64,000 bases of DNA from Erinaceus europaeus (lineage: Eukaryota; Chordata; Mammalia; Eulipotyphla; Erinaceidae). The translations under genes and the position numbers were made by a program. The notes under the pieces were generated by a model that was not told the origin of the DNA, ran no database searches, and saw only the letters and a program-made list of their open reading frames with translations. The stretch spans positions 111,638,353 through 111,702,352 of the forward strand of contig NC_080172.1 of NCBI RefSeq assembly GCF_950295315.1. Direction: 5' to 3'. Of the stretch, positions 46,858 to 58,900 are shown in pieces. Positions within the stretch are counted from its first letter, which is position 1, and each line of letters begins with the position of its first letter.

Positions 46858-47739
46858 ACTTTAAGTGTTTTTTTTATTTATATTGACTTTACATAAGTAC
46901 TCACAATATAGACTTAGATATATAGATATATAGATTTAACATCAAGTATAGTATTTAAACAATGATGACCAGAGAGCATACACAAGTATATAAGACCAAA
47001 ACATCACCATTTCTGGAGGCATAGTTAAACCTGAAATGTGTTCACTTCAAAACACAGAGAAACTGTTTCAGCAGCCAGGAAGTGGCCAAGAGGTAGAAAC
47101 CTGCATGTGAGCAGCAAGTCCCCAGACCAGCTCAGCCAGAGTTATTACTAAACTGATACAAGGACCTGAGGCTCCAGCTCATGAAACGATGCCAGCTATT
47201 CTTACTGTTGACTTTCAAAAGGGGAAGTCAAGTGCATCAGTTCAGCAGAGTACACACACACACACTCACATAGTACCTGGTCACCCGCACGGCGTAATCA
47301 AAGGTCTCACTGTCCACTCTTGGTATCTGACTCTCCTAGACACCCTCAAGCAGGAGTCCTTTGGCTTGGCTTAGTCAGCAGCCTCTCACCCCTGGTGCAC
47401 TCACTTTATTTCTCTCAGCAACTGGCCATCCCTTGAGGCTGTGCTCCCTCACTCTACACAGCCTCTTGCCCCTGCAGGCTGGAAATGAAGCCCAGGTCTG
47501 CAATGTGGGCTCTTCCCCTACTGAGTGTCTGGAAAGAATGACTTCCCCACTAATTTCCTCCCAGCATAGGATTCCCTGACACAGCTTACATGGATATTAA
47601 TTCCAAAATAGAGAGGAATATCCAGATCACATAAATAACCTAAGTAACTAAGAAACTACACACCATTGGCACTTACTGGACTTGGTTAACCTCAAAATTG
47701 TCTATTCCATCTAGAATGTAAAAAAACAGCTTTTGCTTT
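46858..47739. other. Gene-free spacer stretch
   Basis: No repeat or gene recognised. Two short open frames (47,189-47,374 and 47,361-47,579) have no recognisable motif. A short (CA)n run lies near 47,254-47,266. Confidence 0.5.
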
Positions 47740-48140
47740 CATTTATCAGAGCACAGCTCAGCTCTGTTGTTATTATTTTTTTTTACTTATTTATTCCCAT
47801 TTGTTGCCCTTGTTGTTTCTTTTTATCATTGTAGTTAATATTGCTGTCATTGTCGTTGGATTATACATAGAAAAATGGAGAGAGTAGAAGACAGAGAGGA
47901 GGAGAGAAAGACAGACACCTGCATTCATAGCCTGTGAAGTGACTCTCCTTCAGTTCAGGGGGCTGGGAGCTCTAACCTGGATCCTTAGGCCAGTTGTTGC
48001 GCATTGTGCCACCTGAGCTTAACCCAATGTGCTACTGCCCAACTCCCTCAGCTCTGGTTTATGGTGCAGGGGATTGAAACTGCGCTTCACAACCTTAGGC
48101 AGGAGATTCTCTTTGCATATCCATTATGCAATCTACTACC
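47740..48140 (-). mobile_element. Short SINE split by a long-type SINE
   Basis: The outer element is a minus-strand short SINE (47,740-47,766 and 48,057-48,140). Inside it lies a 280-bp minus-strand long-type SINE at 47,767-48,046, flanked by a perfect 10-bp duplication ctcagctctg at 47,757-47,766 and 48,047-48,056. This fixes the order of insertion. Confidence 0.85.
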
Positions 48141-48271
48141 ACTCCTCAAAGCATGTTTATTTGTGATCAAGTATTGAAATGTTGTCATACACAGATTTAG
48201 GAAGCAACTAAAAAGTTTCCTAGAAAGGGGTAAGAAATACTCAGTTAATGGGGTAGATAGTGTAATGGTTA

Positions 48272-49054
48272 TAATGGGGACATATGGCTGGGCCGAGAAG
48301 CTGCAGATTAATCTTTATTCATGAACGGGCAAATCACCACAACATGTGCTTCCCCATGTTTCTCCTTCAGCGGGTGCTGCTGGGACCCTGGACCCCCTTA
48401 GCATAGGGTGCGGGGAGAAAGAGAGGCATGAAAATAGCAGGGGCCAAACCAAATCTCTCAGAGGTAAGGGGAAAGGGACCAAACCAACATGAAGAATAGT
48501 AACATGTTCCCCCTTCTTCTTCTTCTTCTTTTTTTTTTTTTTAACTAAATGACCACAGTATCAGGGGTGTGTGGTGAACAGAAACCTATATCGTACAGGC
48601 ATTTTCAAAAAAAAAGAAACTGCACAAACATGGAGAAACATATAAGTGTGTAACAAGAACCAGAGTGCTGCCAAAGGAAGGCCTGAGGGGGGGCGTTTTT
48701 GCCTCTGTGGGCAAAACTTTATCAGCTAAAAAAAAACATATCCTGCCTCTGGGGGCTTCTTTTGCCTCTGGGGGGCGTTACTTGCCTCGACGGGCATTTT
48801 CTAGCATGGGGGGAGGGTGAGGCCTAGAGTCTCAAGGCAGCTGGCTACAGTCAGTGTTTGAGAAGCCCAGCAGCATAAAGGGAAGCTGCTAGTTTTGTGC
48901 AAAGTGTCTAAGGTGTACCAGTGAGTCCGATAGAAGTGCAAGTCCAAAGCAGATGACCACCGAAGAATTGCCAAGGGGTGAAATGTTGTACGTCTGTCTT
49001 GATGGGGAATGTCAGCCATCGGAATCCTGCTTTTCTGTAGAGAACTTGACAGCT
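48272..49054 (-). mobile_element. LTR-like segment, right copy
   Basis: Mirror of 35,630-36,410, including the AATAAA on the minus strand and the AAG/A-rich run at 48,512-48,542. Confidence 0.45.
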
Positions 49055-49176
49055 GCAATTCACTTACTTATGAAACAAAACTTGTATCAGGTTAGAAGCT
49101 TACCACAATTGATAACTCTATTACAATAGGAAGTCCCTTCCAGTATGATTCCAAGGCTATTTAAAGTTCAAACAAT

Positions 49177-50948
49177 TCTTCTTCTTCTAGCATTTGCCCT
49201 TCTTCCATAGCCAGTCAACAGCATCAGGTTGAGCCTGATGTAAAGTTTTGAGACCTCCTTTGAATCTGGAGAGGTGGCAGTCATTGACTATGTGGGTCAT
49301 AGTCTGTCTGTAGCCGCAGGGGCAGTTCGGGTCGTCTCTGGCTCCCCAGAGATGGAACATAGTGGAGCACCAGCCATGGCCTGTTCGATAGCAATTGAGG
49401 AGGACCCATTCATAACGTGCTAGGTCAAAGCCAGGTTGATGCTTACAGGGGTCTGTGATGAGGTGTTTGTTCTTTACCTCAGCTGACTGCCAACTCTGAT
49501 TCCAAGAGTCTGGAACAGAGAAGTTCAGTGTAGGCGTAGGGGACCAGGTTGGGTGACGAGACGTCAAGCGTTGGACAGGGTGGGTGAAGATATCCGTGTA
49601 TATTGGCAGGTCCAGTCGAGTGTAGACATGGGAAATGAACTTAGATGATGCCGCATCCCGACGAATATCTGGTGGTACGATGTTGCTAAGAACTGGCAGC
49701 CATGGAACTGGGGTGGAACGGATGGTTCCAGACATTATCCTCATGGAGGAATATAATTTGGAAATGACGAGGTGAACATGGGGGCTACGGAACCATACTG
49801 GGGCACAGTATTCTGCAGTGGAATAGCATAATGCCAGAGATGATGATCGCAGTGTGGAAGCGCTCGCACCCCATGAGGAGCTGGCCAGTCTTGCAATGAT
49901 GTTATTCCTTGCGCCTACCTTTGCTGCAGTTTTTATGAGATGTTTGTGAAATGACAGAGTGCGATCGAGAGTAACGCCAAGATAGACTGGCAGGGCTTCA
50001 TGCCGGATTCTTGTATCGCCAAGCTGCATATTAAGCTCACGCGAGGCTGAGGCATGGTTTAGATGGAAAACAGATGATACTGTTTTTGCAGTGCTAGGGA
50101 TTAGTCGCCATTTTTTACAGTAGTCAGATATCAGAGACATGTCTTTCGTGAGTGTTTCCTCGAGGATGTTGAACTTGGATGCCTGAGTTGCACAGCAGAT
50201 GTCATTGGTGTAGATGAACTTCCTTGAAGAAGTTTCTGGGAGGTCATTGATGTAAATATTAAATAGCGCAGGAGCCAGAACAGAGCCCTGGGGGAGGCCA
50301 CTTGAGACAAGTCTCCATCTGCTAGACTTGTCACCCAGATGCACCCGGAATCTTCTCTTTTGGAGAAGAAACGATATAGTGTTGGCCACCCATGGAGGCA
50401 GGCATCTTGAGATCTTGACTAGAAGACCACGGTGCCAGACCGTGTCATAGGCTGCTGTGAGATCAACAAAGACAGCACCCATCTTTAAATTCTTCTGGAA
50501 TCCATTTTCAAAGTAAGTTGAGAGGGCCAGGGCTTGTTCGCAGGTAGATCTTCCTGGGTGGAAACCAGCTTGGGCGGGTGATAGGAGTTTCTCTGTAAGA
50601 GGAGAAATACGTGACAGAAGCAGCCTCTCAAGGAGTTTGTAACACACGGAGAGGAGAGAAATTGGTCTATAGCTGGCAGCCAGTGTTGGGTCTTTCTTTG
50701 GTTCCAAAACCGCTATAATCTTCGCAGGACGCCAAACTTTGGGCATAGACTCAGATTCCAAGATGTGGGACAGGAATGAAGCGAGCCACTTCTTAGCCAT
50801 GGGACCCAGGTTAAGAATGAGTTCTGGGGTGATGTTATCATAGCCAGCTGCTGTTCCCGTTTTAACCCTCTTCAAAGTGTCTTCCAGTTCAGACAGTGTA
50901 AAGGGAGAGAGTTTTGGAGATGGACAAGATAACCGGAAGTGGGATGAC
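49177..50948 (-). mobile_element. 5'-truncated non-L1 LINE, right copy
   Basis: Also exactly 1,772 bp, bracketed by caaacaat (reverse of attgtttg) at 49,169-49,176 and 50,949-50,956. Shared target site and length show that this is the same insertion duplicated with the arm, not a second retrotransposition. Confidence 0.85.
49187..50947 (-). pseudogene. Non-LTR retrotransposon reverse transcriptase, right copy
   Basis: Open across the element with the same YTND motif C (50,201-50,212 on the minus strand), the same motif A and B residues, and the same terminal CPCG...H....C motif. Residue differences from the left copy include Leu/Pro early in the RT domain, Thr/Met before motif A, Leu-Cys/Ser-Arg after HASA, Thr/Ser in LASxS, His/Arg in DIxRD and Ala/Thr in IFxHP. 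Most are C/T or G/A changes at CpG sites. Inactive by the same reasoning as the left copy. Confidence 0.85.
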
Positions 50949-51060
50949 CAAACAATAAAATGTGGAAAGACAAACATTAACCATAGAAAGAAAAAAGCCT
51001 CAGGCATGAGAATTATTAGCATAAACATAGCAACCTAAATTTCTAATTGAGAAGGAATTT

Positions 51061-51787
51061 AAGAAATCACAAGTCGAACCTGAAATGGAATTGGAGTATT
51101 ACACCGAAGTAAAAGACTCTGGGGTGGGTGGGTGGGTGGGTGGGTGGGTGGGGAGAATACAGGTCCATGAAAAATGATGAATGAAATAGTGGGGGTTGTA
51201 TTGTTAAATGGGAATCTGGGGAATGTTATGCATGTAAAAAAAAAATAATAAGTAGAAACGCAAAGCAGAAATTGACTGAGTTTGGAGTATGGCACCAAAG
51301 TAAGAAAGCAGAAGTACACTAGAGTTTGCAGTGTGTACCTCCCTAATACTTCCTCTCCACTTTTCCAAGCTTTGGGTCCATGGTTGCTCAACAATTTGTT
51401 TGACTTTGTATGTTAACTCTCTTTTCAGTCACCAGGTTCCAGGTGTCATCAGGATGCCGGCCAGACTTCCCTGGATTGAAGACCCCAACAATATGTCCTG
51501 GAGCTCAGCTTCCCCAGAGACCCACCCTACTAGGGAAAGAGAGAGGCAGACTGGGAGTATGGACCGACCAGTCAACGCCCATGTTCAGCGGGGAAGCAAT
51601 TACAGAAGCCAGACCCTCTACCTTCTGCAACCCACAATGACCCTGGGTCCATGCTCCCAGAGGGATAGAGAATGGGAAAGCTATCGGGGGAGGGGGTGGG
51701 ATATGGAGATTGGGCGGTGGGAATTGTGTGGAGTTGTACCCCTCCTACCCTATGGTTTTGTTAATTAATCCTTTCTTAAATAAAAAA

Positions 51788-51818
<31 letters not shown>

Positions 51819-51840
51819 AATTTAAAAAGACAAAAAAAAA
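51061..51840 (+). mobile_element. Chimeric L1A-tail plus L1B-tail insertion, right copy
   Basis: Bracketed by gagaaggaattt at 51,049-51,060 and 51,841-51,852. The (GGGT)n tract at 51,120-51,152 and the (AAAT)n tail differ in length from the left arm. Confidence 0.75.
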
Positions 51841-52094
51841 GAGAAGGAATTTGAGACTTTTACATATCAACAACGTCTTTTTAACCTTTTGTTACACCCA
51901 TTCAAGATGGAGACACACCCTAGGTGTGTGCAGGGTTTTTTTTTTTTAGACCAACTTAGTTAAAATATATTGATAGTTAACTAATTTTTACCTAGGACTC
52001 TAAATGTAAGTTAATTTTATCTTTATGAGAATTATGTTGAAAACCTTTTACATTTAACTTTGTCTGGTAAGAATATAGCCTTAAAGTTAATGTT

Positions 52095-52590
52095 ACCAAA
52101 CTTTAAACACACACATACACATTGTCTTCAATACACAAGGAGAGAAACTTTTGTTACGAAGACATGTCATTTCAAACACGAATTCAGATCTGTACTGTCT
52201 TAGCCATTTGGGGAGTGCGTTGTCCAGCGGTGGCCTCTTGAGGAACTTCAGCTTCAAGAATTGTAGGTAGCGATCTCTGGATGAATCTCTGTGTATTCTA
52301 GCTCGTCCACCTTCAGATCCAAGCTGGAGATCCTGGCCAGGGGGCCCAGTTTTGGCAGGGAGCCTGTGGTCTCCAGGTGGTCCTGGATCTGTGCAGATTT
52401 CATAGCAGGAGGGCGGGAGGCCCAACCGTGCAGAAGGCATGCACCTAGGTGCCCCGGGGAGGCAGCCATGATGGGCCACCATGTCTGCTGCCCTGCTCCC
52501 ATCCAATGTCCCCTTCCCCCTACCTCTGAGAGATTTAGTTTGGCCCCTGGTAGATTTTTCTCTCTGTTTCCCATAGTTGTTTTTTTTTTA
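52095..52590 (-). other. Unassigned GC-rich segment, right copy
   Basis: Mirror of 32,110-32,600, with the same short frames preserved. Confidence 0.35.
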
Positions 52591-52857
52591 ATTTCTTTAT
52601 GGGGGAATTAATGATTTATGCAAATGAGTCTCTAGCCTGAGGCCATCATATCTGAGCTGATCTCCTCATCCTGTGAAGAACCACCCTGTACCTCCAGGCA
52701 AGGATGAGAACAGAGCCCCACCCTGCCCACTGCTGTTCTGTAGAATGAATGGATCTCCATTTTAACCAACCCCTGAAACATTAAATTCTTTTTTGGTTTT
52801 ATTTTTAATGAATGCTGTAATACTGGTTCACCAAATTACATGTCAACAGGTGTATAA

Positions 52858-52969
52858 TTCTGGACAGGAGTAGATAGTATAATTGTTACTTAAAGAGATT
52901 CTCATACCTGAGGCTACAACGTCCCAGGTTCAACCCTCTGTACTCTAAGGCAGAGCTGAGCAGTGCTCC

Positions 52970-53002
<33 letters not shown>
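52858..53002 (+). mobile_element. Short tRNA-derived SINE with long A tail, right copy
   Basis: Head aggagtagatagtataattg, B-box-like ggttcaaccc and an A run of about 28 bp. Confidence 0.8.
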
Positions 53003-53618
53003 AGAAAAAGTGGGGGAGTAGGGTTATAATTCCATAATGTTCCCATTGCCACCATTCTGAATCCCCAATCCCACCCAAGCCCCAGCAGTTCTTTTAAGTT
53101 GAACATATGAGTTAACTGTCATCTCTACAACTATCTGTCTGCGTTTGTAGACAGTGCCCTCTTTTTCTTCCAGTCCCCACACACTCTTCCTTTCCAAGTC
53201 TCACATAATCCGATTCCTACAATCAAAGTTAGGGTTGTTAAAACATTAATGTTCTTCTGTTATTGTCAATACTATTTTGTAATCATTATGATATGATCCT
53301 AGAGTCCAACATTGATACTCCTGGGTGCTGTGTTCCTGGGGTTCCGTGGGAGCAGATTGAATTCTCCCCAGTGTCACACCTAGCACTGAAATGCTTATAT
53401 GGCTTCAACTCTACCCATGTCCTGATATGTTCACTTCCAGAGTCAACCACAAGTAGTCTCTATCCCAAATGGGGGTGTGATATCTAACCATTTTAACTGG
53501 GGAGAGTCTTAATCAGGATTGGCCTGAGGGGATTTTGGGATCTAAGGAGACATCCTATTTCCTCAAGGGAACTCTTCCTTCCAGGCATTTGGTGGAGTAG
53601 GGTGTAGCCTGAATAGGA

Positions 53619-53730
53619 TATAAAAGTGTAGGTCCCAAAACAGGGAAGCACAGCCTTGAAGCTCTTCAGTTTGCCTGTGGGTTCTCCAGAGACCTGAGTT
53701 CTGAGCACTCAGCCAACTTCATCACTGCTG
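53619..53730 (+). promoter_or_regulatory. PRAME-like TATA promoter and noncoding exon 1, right copy
   Basis: TATAAAAG at 53,619-53,626; predicted start near 53,650; exon 1 ends with CTGCTG at 53,730, followed by GTAAGT. The promoter faces away from the spacer, about 22.5 kb from its left-arm counterpart, which faces the other way. Confidence 0.7.
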
Positions 53731-53818
53731 GTAAGTTACCCTCCTCTGCTAAAGACCCCATATGTCATCTGTGTTCAAGCAACTATGGTAAAATACATAA
53801 GGGACTACATTTGTGGGT

Positions 53819-53995
53819 TGTTTTTTTTTTTTTTTTGCATTTTTTATTTTTTGAGAGAGATTCAGAGCAAGAGACACACAGAGAGAAACACCAGAGCTCT
53901 GCTCATCTCTGCCTTATGGTTGTGTATGGGATTGAACCTGGGACTTGGTGTGAGAGTCTGTTTGCATAACCATTATCCTATATCCCCTGCCCGAT
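53819..53995 (-). mobile_element. Short tRNA-derived SINE in intron 1, right copy
   Basis: Mirror of 30,706-30,882, with a T run at 53,820-53,837. Confidence 0.8.
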
Positions 53996-54959
53996 TGCTT
54001 TGGTTTTTCCATATTGTTATTTGTTTCTCTTTTATAAATAATAATAAGCCTGTATTTGTGAATGAGGCAGAGATCAGAACATGACCTGCCTACTAGTGGA
54101 TGTTTCCTGGAGGAACTTCTCCCTTTTTAGTTATTTTCACATGAACAGATTTCAGGGTTTGGTATTGCCTCTACATAGACTCGTTTTTACTCCAAAATGT
54201 GTTGGTTTGCTATGTGTACATTCATTTATAAGTCTTTAAAGTGACAAATAATTCTAGACATTTTGTTTCTTGACATCTCCTGTATTTACCTGTTTCATTG
54301 TTTCCTTCATTTTTTGATTTGCACATACATGATTTACAATGCAGTTGCTGTCAGATGATTTCAATTTTGCATTTCATCAAGAGATGTCTGTAAATCCTCT
54401 CACCCCCAAGTCAGGCCTATCATCTATGACCAGGACTGAGAACTCAGAAATGGATCCATGTCTCTCCTGGTCTTCCTTCTCACGAGGCCAATTGGTGCAA
54501 CCCCCAAAACCAACCCAAATTTCACTGTATGCTTCCCTTTCTATCTTTTTGGTTTTCTGCTTGGAGTTACATGATTTGTTTTCCTTGGCATTAGAGCTGT
54601 TGCTGGGGCTCAGTCCCTGCACAAACACCTCATACTCTTGGTCACCATTTTTTTCCTTTTATCTGATAGTCCGCAAGCTTCCCATGAACGTACATTTCTA
54701 TGGGACGTCTCTGTACATACTTAAAATTATCTAGGTAGTGGATGGATTAGCCAGTAAGATCTCACACTGTGAACAAATGCTTACCTCTTAAAGATATCTT
54801 TTCACCATTTTCTTGCATGTGTAAGCCGGTATGTTCAGTAACTGCCACCAAGGAAACAATGGCTTGACTAGCACAGCCACATGCTCTAAGTAATGATGAT
54901 AACCTACAGAGCAGGCAGGTATGGGAGACCTCCTTCACAAATTTAAGAAATTAGAATAC

Positions 54960-55247
54960 GGGGGAGTCCGGTGGTAGCACACTGGGTTAAGTGCAGGTGG
55001 CGCAAAGCACAAGGACTGGTGTAAGGATCCCGGTTCGAGCCCCCGGCTCCCCACCTGCAGGGGAGTCACTTCACAGGCGGTGAAGCAGGTCTGCAGGTGT
55101 CTGTCTTTCTCTCCCCCTCTCTGTCTTCCCCTCCTCTCTCCATTTCTCTCTGTCCTATCCAGACAGCAACAGTAATAACTACAACAATAAAACAAGGGCA
55201 ACAAAAGGGAATAAATAAATATTAAGAAATAATAAATTTAAAAAAAA
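54960..55247 (+). mobile_element. tRNA-derived SINE, long hedgehog-type family, right copy
   Basis: Begins ggggagtccggtggtagc and has the B box ggttcgagcc at about 55,031. A GC-rich then CT-rich body ends in an A-rich tail. The 15-bp target duplication aagaaattagaatac lies at 54,945-54,959 and 55,248-55,262. The family is one I associate with Erinaceus. Confidence 0.92.
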
Positions 55248-55662
55248 AAGAAATTAGAATACAAAGGATAAGGTGGTTGTGACACACTTTGAGGTGCTAA
55301 CTCATTATAGACCCCAAGGACCAGGCTTCAAGCTGCAGGTCCCCACCTGCTGAAAAGGAGCTTCTTGAGAGCATGGGTTCTAGCTGTCTGATCCCCCAGT
55401 ATCAATGATATGAGATAACTCATTTCAAAATCCCCAAGTTAATAGAATTATGCCCCGTATCTGGCTGTTTGCTTAGATATTGTAATCTATTTTTGACTAT
55501 GCTCTTCCTTGACTAACAGTGGAGACTCTGCCACAATATCTTATTATGCTGCCAGAGGTGTGACTTGGCTGCTGAGGTGGTTCCTTGAAGAGCAGTATGA
55601 TGGAGACTGGCCATCTCATGCTGCCTTGAGAATCATGTCATCTTCATTTACTATTCCCACAG

Positions 55663-55973
55663 ATTTGCTGCCTGAGGAAATTCCAGATGAACTACAAAAA
55701 GCCATCCAGTCTCTTAAAACTGACCATTAAGAGTCTTTTAAGGGATGAGAACTTGGCCATCTCTTCCCTGAGGAGTCTGCCTGGAGAGCTCTTCCCAAGT
55801 CTCTTTGAGGAAGCTTACTTTGAAAGATGCTGGAATATCCTGAAGGCTCTTGTCCAGAGCTGGCCCTTTGCTAGACTGCCTCTGGGGGATCTGCGTGAAT
55901 ACCCTGCGGATGAAGCTTTGAAAGCTATCCTGGATGGAATTGATGTCCTCCTTCAGCAGGAAGTTCTCCCCAG
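55663..55973 (+). other. PRAME-like exon 2 with start codon, right copy
   Basis: The acceptor is ttcatttactattcccacag, ending at 55,662. A 24-nt leader precedes the ATG at 55,687, and the donor GTAAAG starts at 55,974. The exon encodes the family's N-terminal module: KSLLRDENLAISSL, then LPGELFPSLFEEA and WPFARLPLG. The ATG context is weak (C at -3, A at +4), but the position matches PRAME proteins. Confidence 0.85.
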
Positions 55974-58900
55974 GTAAAGAGGACCCCTAGTCTGGAAGGG
56001 TCTGTGCTTCCTGGATGACAGCTGGGTCATGGAGAGTGGAGGCCAATGGGGAGGCCTCAAGGCTTTTCTACTGCCAATGTGACAGCTTATTGCCCATTGT
56101 GGAACTCTATTTTTAATATATAATTTATTTTTTTATTGGGGAATTCATATTTTACATTCAACAGTAAATACAATAGTTTGTACATGCATAACATTCCCCA
56201 GATTCCTATTTAACAATACAACCCCCACTATGTCATTCATCATCCTTCATGGACCTGTATTCTCCCCACCCATCCCAGAGTCTTTTACTTTGGTGCAATA
56301 CGCCAATTCCATTTCAGGTTCTACTTGTGTTTTCTTTTCTAACCTTGTTTTTCAACTTCGGCCTGAGTGGAACTCTCTTTAAGGACTGACTGTTAGTCAT
56401 TTGTTTCACATAAGTGTTGAGCACACATTCAAACCCGTAAACACTAAGAGGAAAGAAGCAATTCAATGCTGTATGATCCTTGATCTCTCTAGATACATAC
56501 TAATTTCTTTATTATTTCTTTCTTTCTTTATTTTTTTTATAAAATGGAAACACAAATGAGACGATAGGATAAGAGAGGTACAATACTACCAAATTCCTAC
56601 CACCAGAACTCCATATCCCATCCCCTCTCTTGATAGTTTCCCTGTTCTTTATGCCTCTGGGACTATGGTCCCAGTATCGTTGTGGGGTGTGGAAGGTGGA
56701 AGGTCTGGCTTCTGTAACTGTTTCTCTGTTGACTATGGGCATTGGCAGGTCAATCCATACTCCCATACTGTCTCTTTCTTTCCTTAGTGGATCAAGGTTT
56801 TGGGTGGTGAGAGTTAAGGACACAGACAGTTAAGGTTCTGGGTGGGGTCCTGAGCCCATAGAAGACAAGTTGGCATCATGGTAAAATATGAAACCTGGTG
56901 GCTGAAAACGAGTCAAGATATAAGGAAGAACAAATTGATGTCTAATCATGAACCTAAAGGCAAGAGTATTGAAGATAAAGATTTGGGGACTTCCTTTTTG
57001 GAAAAGGCTAGTAGGTCTAATTTAGGTATATGTCAGGGTGCCCATAACTTTACTAATTTTTGCCTGACCTGGACACCTGAAATGCAGGTGGACCCAAATT
57101 ACTGTCTGAGGATTAGATTTCATGGTTTTGAAAAGGGCTAGAATGCGGAATCAGAAAAGAGTGTAGCTGCCAGAATAGCTTCTCCAGAGAGAGACAAAGA
57201 ACTTGTGGCTGAGCAGGAACACAATGCAATGCCTTTACTGATCAGAGACAATGCTTTTTATATATCTCCTTAACTGGAAGTGGCAAGTGGGAAAAGGAAA
57301 TGGCTAGGAGTGGGGGTGGAGGAAAGGAAAGAGTGTGAAGGTAATAAGCTTCCATAGCAACTGTTGCAAAGGTTCTAACCAGTGGGGATTAAACCAATAT
57401 CCTGCAGGCAGGGTGGGTCTCAGGCAAAACAATTATGAGGTAAATAGACCACAGCATTAAGCAATGCAGGGGACCTGGTATAATGACCAACACCCTCCTT
57501 TCTTTTTATCTAATATCCATAGTATCAGGAATGCAGGGTGCTTTGTGAGGCAGGGAGTCTGATAGGAGGAGGCACACCTTTGGGGTATTACTGTCCCTCC
57601 TTGCTCAACCTCTCAGTAGAGAGAGAGACTAATAGGATTGGACTCACCTCTCATGTTCAAGCCCTGTGAAGCTCAACCACATCCTCACAATTTCCTGAAA
57701 TCTCCTTCTATCTAAATGTCCATATTTAATTGGGTGAATATCTGTAGAAGACTCCATTTCTGTCAGAGGAATAGCAGTGTAGGGGTGACCAGAAACCTAT
57801 ATCGTGCAGGTGTTTTCAAAAGAATTGGCACAAGATAGGGAGGAACAAGTAGGAGAGCAGCAAGAGCCCCTGTGATGTCAAGTGGAGGCCTGGTGGCCTA
57901 AGAGTCATTTCTTGCCTCAAAGGGAATTTCCTCCCTCAGAGAGCGTCTCTTGCCTCAAAGGGCATTTCCTGCCTCTGGGGGCAGTGTCTGCTGGCGAGAG
58001 GGGTGTTTCCTGCCTCTGGGCACAGGGCCAATCAGGTGAAGGGGGTGTTTCTTGCCTCTGGGGGCAGGGGCTGTTGGTGAAGGGGTGTGGCCTGTATACC
58101 CAAGGCAGCAACCTTCAAACTCCATGGAGTGCTGGGATCAGTCTTTGAGAAACCCAGCAGCGTAAAGGGAAGCTGTTGTAAATTTGTGTAAAGTGTCCAA
58201 GAGGTATACCAGTAAGTCCGATAGAAGCATCAGTCCAATGCTGACCATCGGGGAAGAAATGCCAGGGAATGAAATGCTGCATATCTATCTCGATGGGGAA
58301 GGTCAACCACCAGAATTCCGCTTTTCTGCAGAAAGTGAGCTGGAACCACCAAAACATGACAGGTGAAGCAGAAGCAAGAAGGGCAGGAAGCGATGGGTGA
58401 GAGAAAGGCAGTAGGAAAGTTCTCTCCTGGGAGTCTGTGATTCAGGTTCTTTAGATCATGTCTGGTCACATTGGTTTTAGGAGGTCGATGTCAGAAGACA
58501 GGGGCCCAAATGGAATTTGGCGATTCCATATGAGCAGATGCTTCTTCATGTGGAGGCTTGACATAGCTGTAATCACATACTTGTGAAGAAAAAAACTAAC
58601 AAATTAGAAGTTTACTATAATTGATGATTATAATTGGTTTAAGTACCTTCTTAATTTTGAAAGCCCTTTCTATTATGGTGTCAAGTTTTTTTTTAATGGT
58701 TTAAGCTCAATAAAATGTGAAAAGGTAAACAGAAGAACTATTGTTAGATGCCTCAAGCATGAGAATCATTAGCATAACCATTGTGTGATCTATCTCTCAC
58801 CTGGGCTGGTTCTACCTCTTTAATTGAGAAAGTATTTGAGAGCTTTAAATATCAGTAGTGTCTTTCCTACCTTTTTGTTATTCCCAGTTAAAATGGAGAC

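Larger units (their letters stand above)
48560..52090 (-). repeat. Paralogous repeat unit B, right copy
   Basis: Mirror of 32,600-36,130 with the same two insertions at the same target sites. Confidence 0.75.

Noticed and set aside
54960..55247. Possible tRNA gene from A- and B-box sequences in the SINEs
   Set aside because: The boxes belong to SINE heads with bodies, A tails and target duplications. No complete cloverleaf with paired acceptor ends is evident.
55509..55730. Open frame of 73 codons overlapping PRAME-like exon 2 (mirror 28,971-29,192)
   Set aside because: It reads across the predicted acceptor in a different frame from the PRAME-like start and has no family match. It is a shadow frame.
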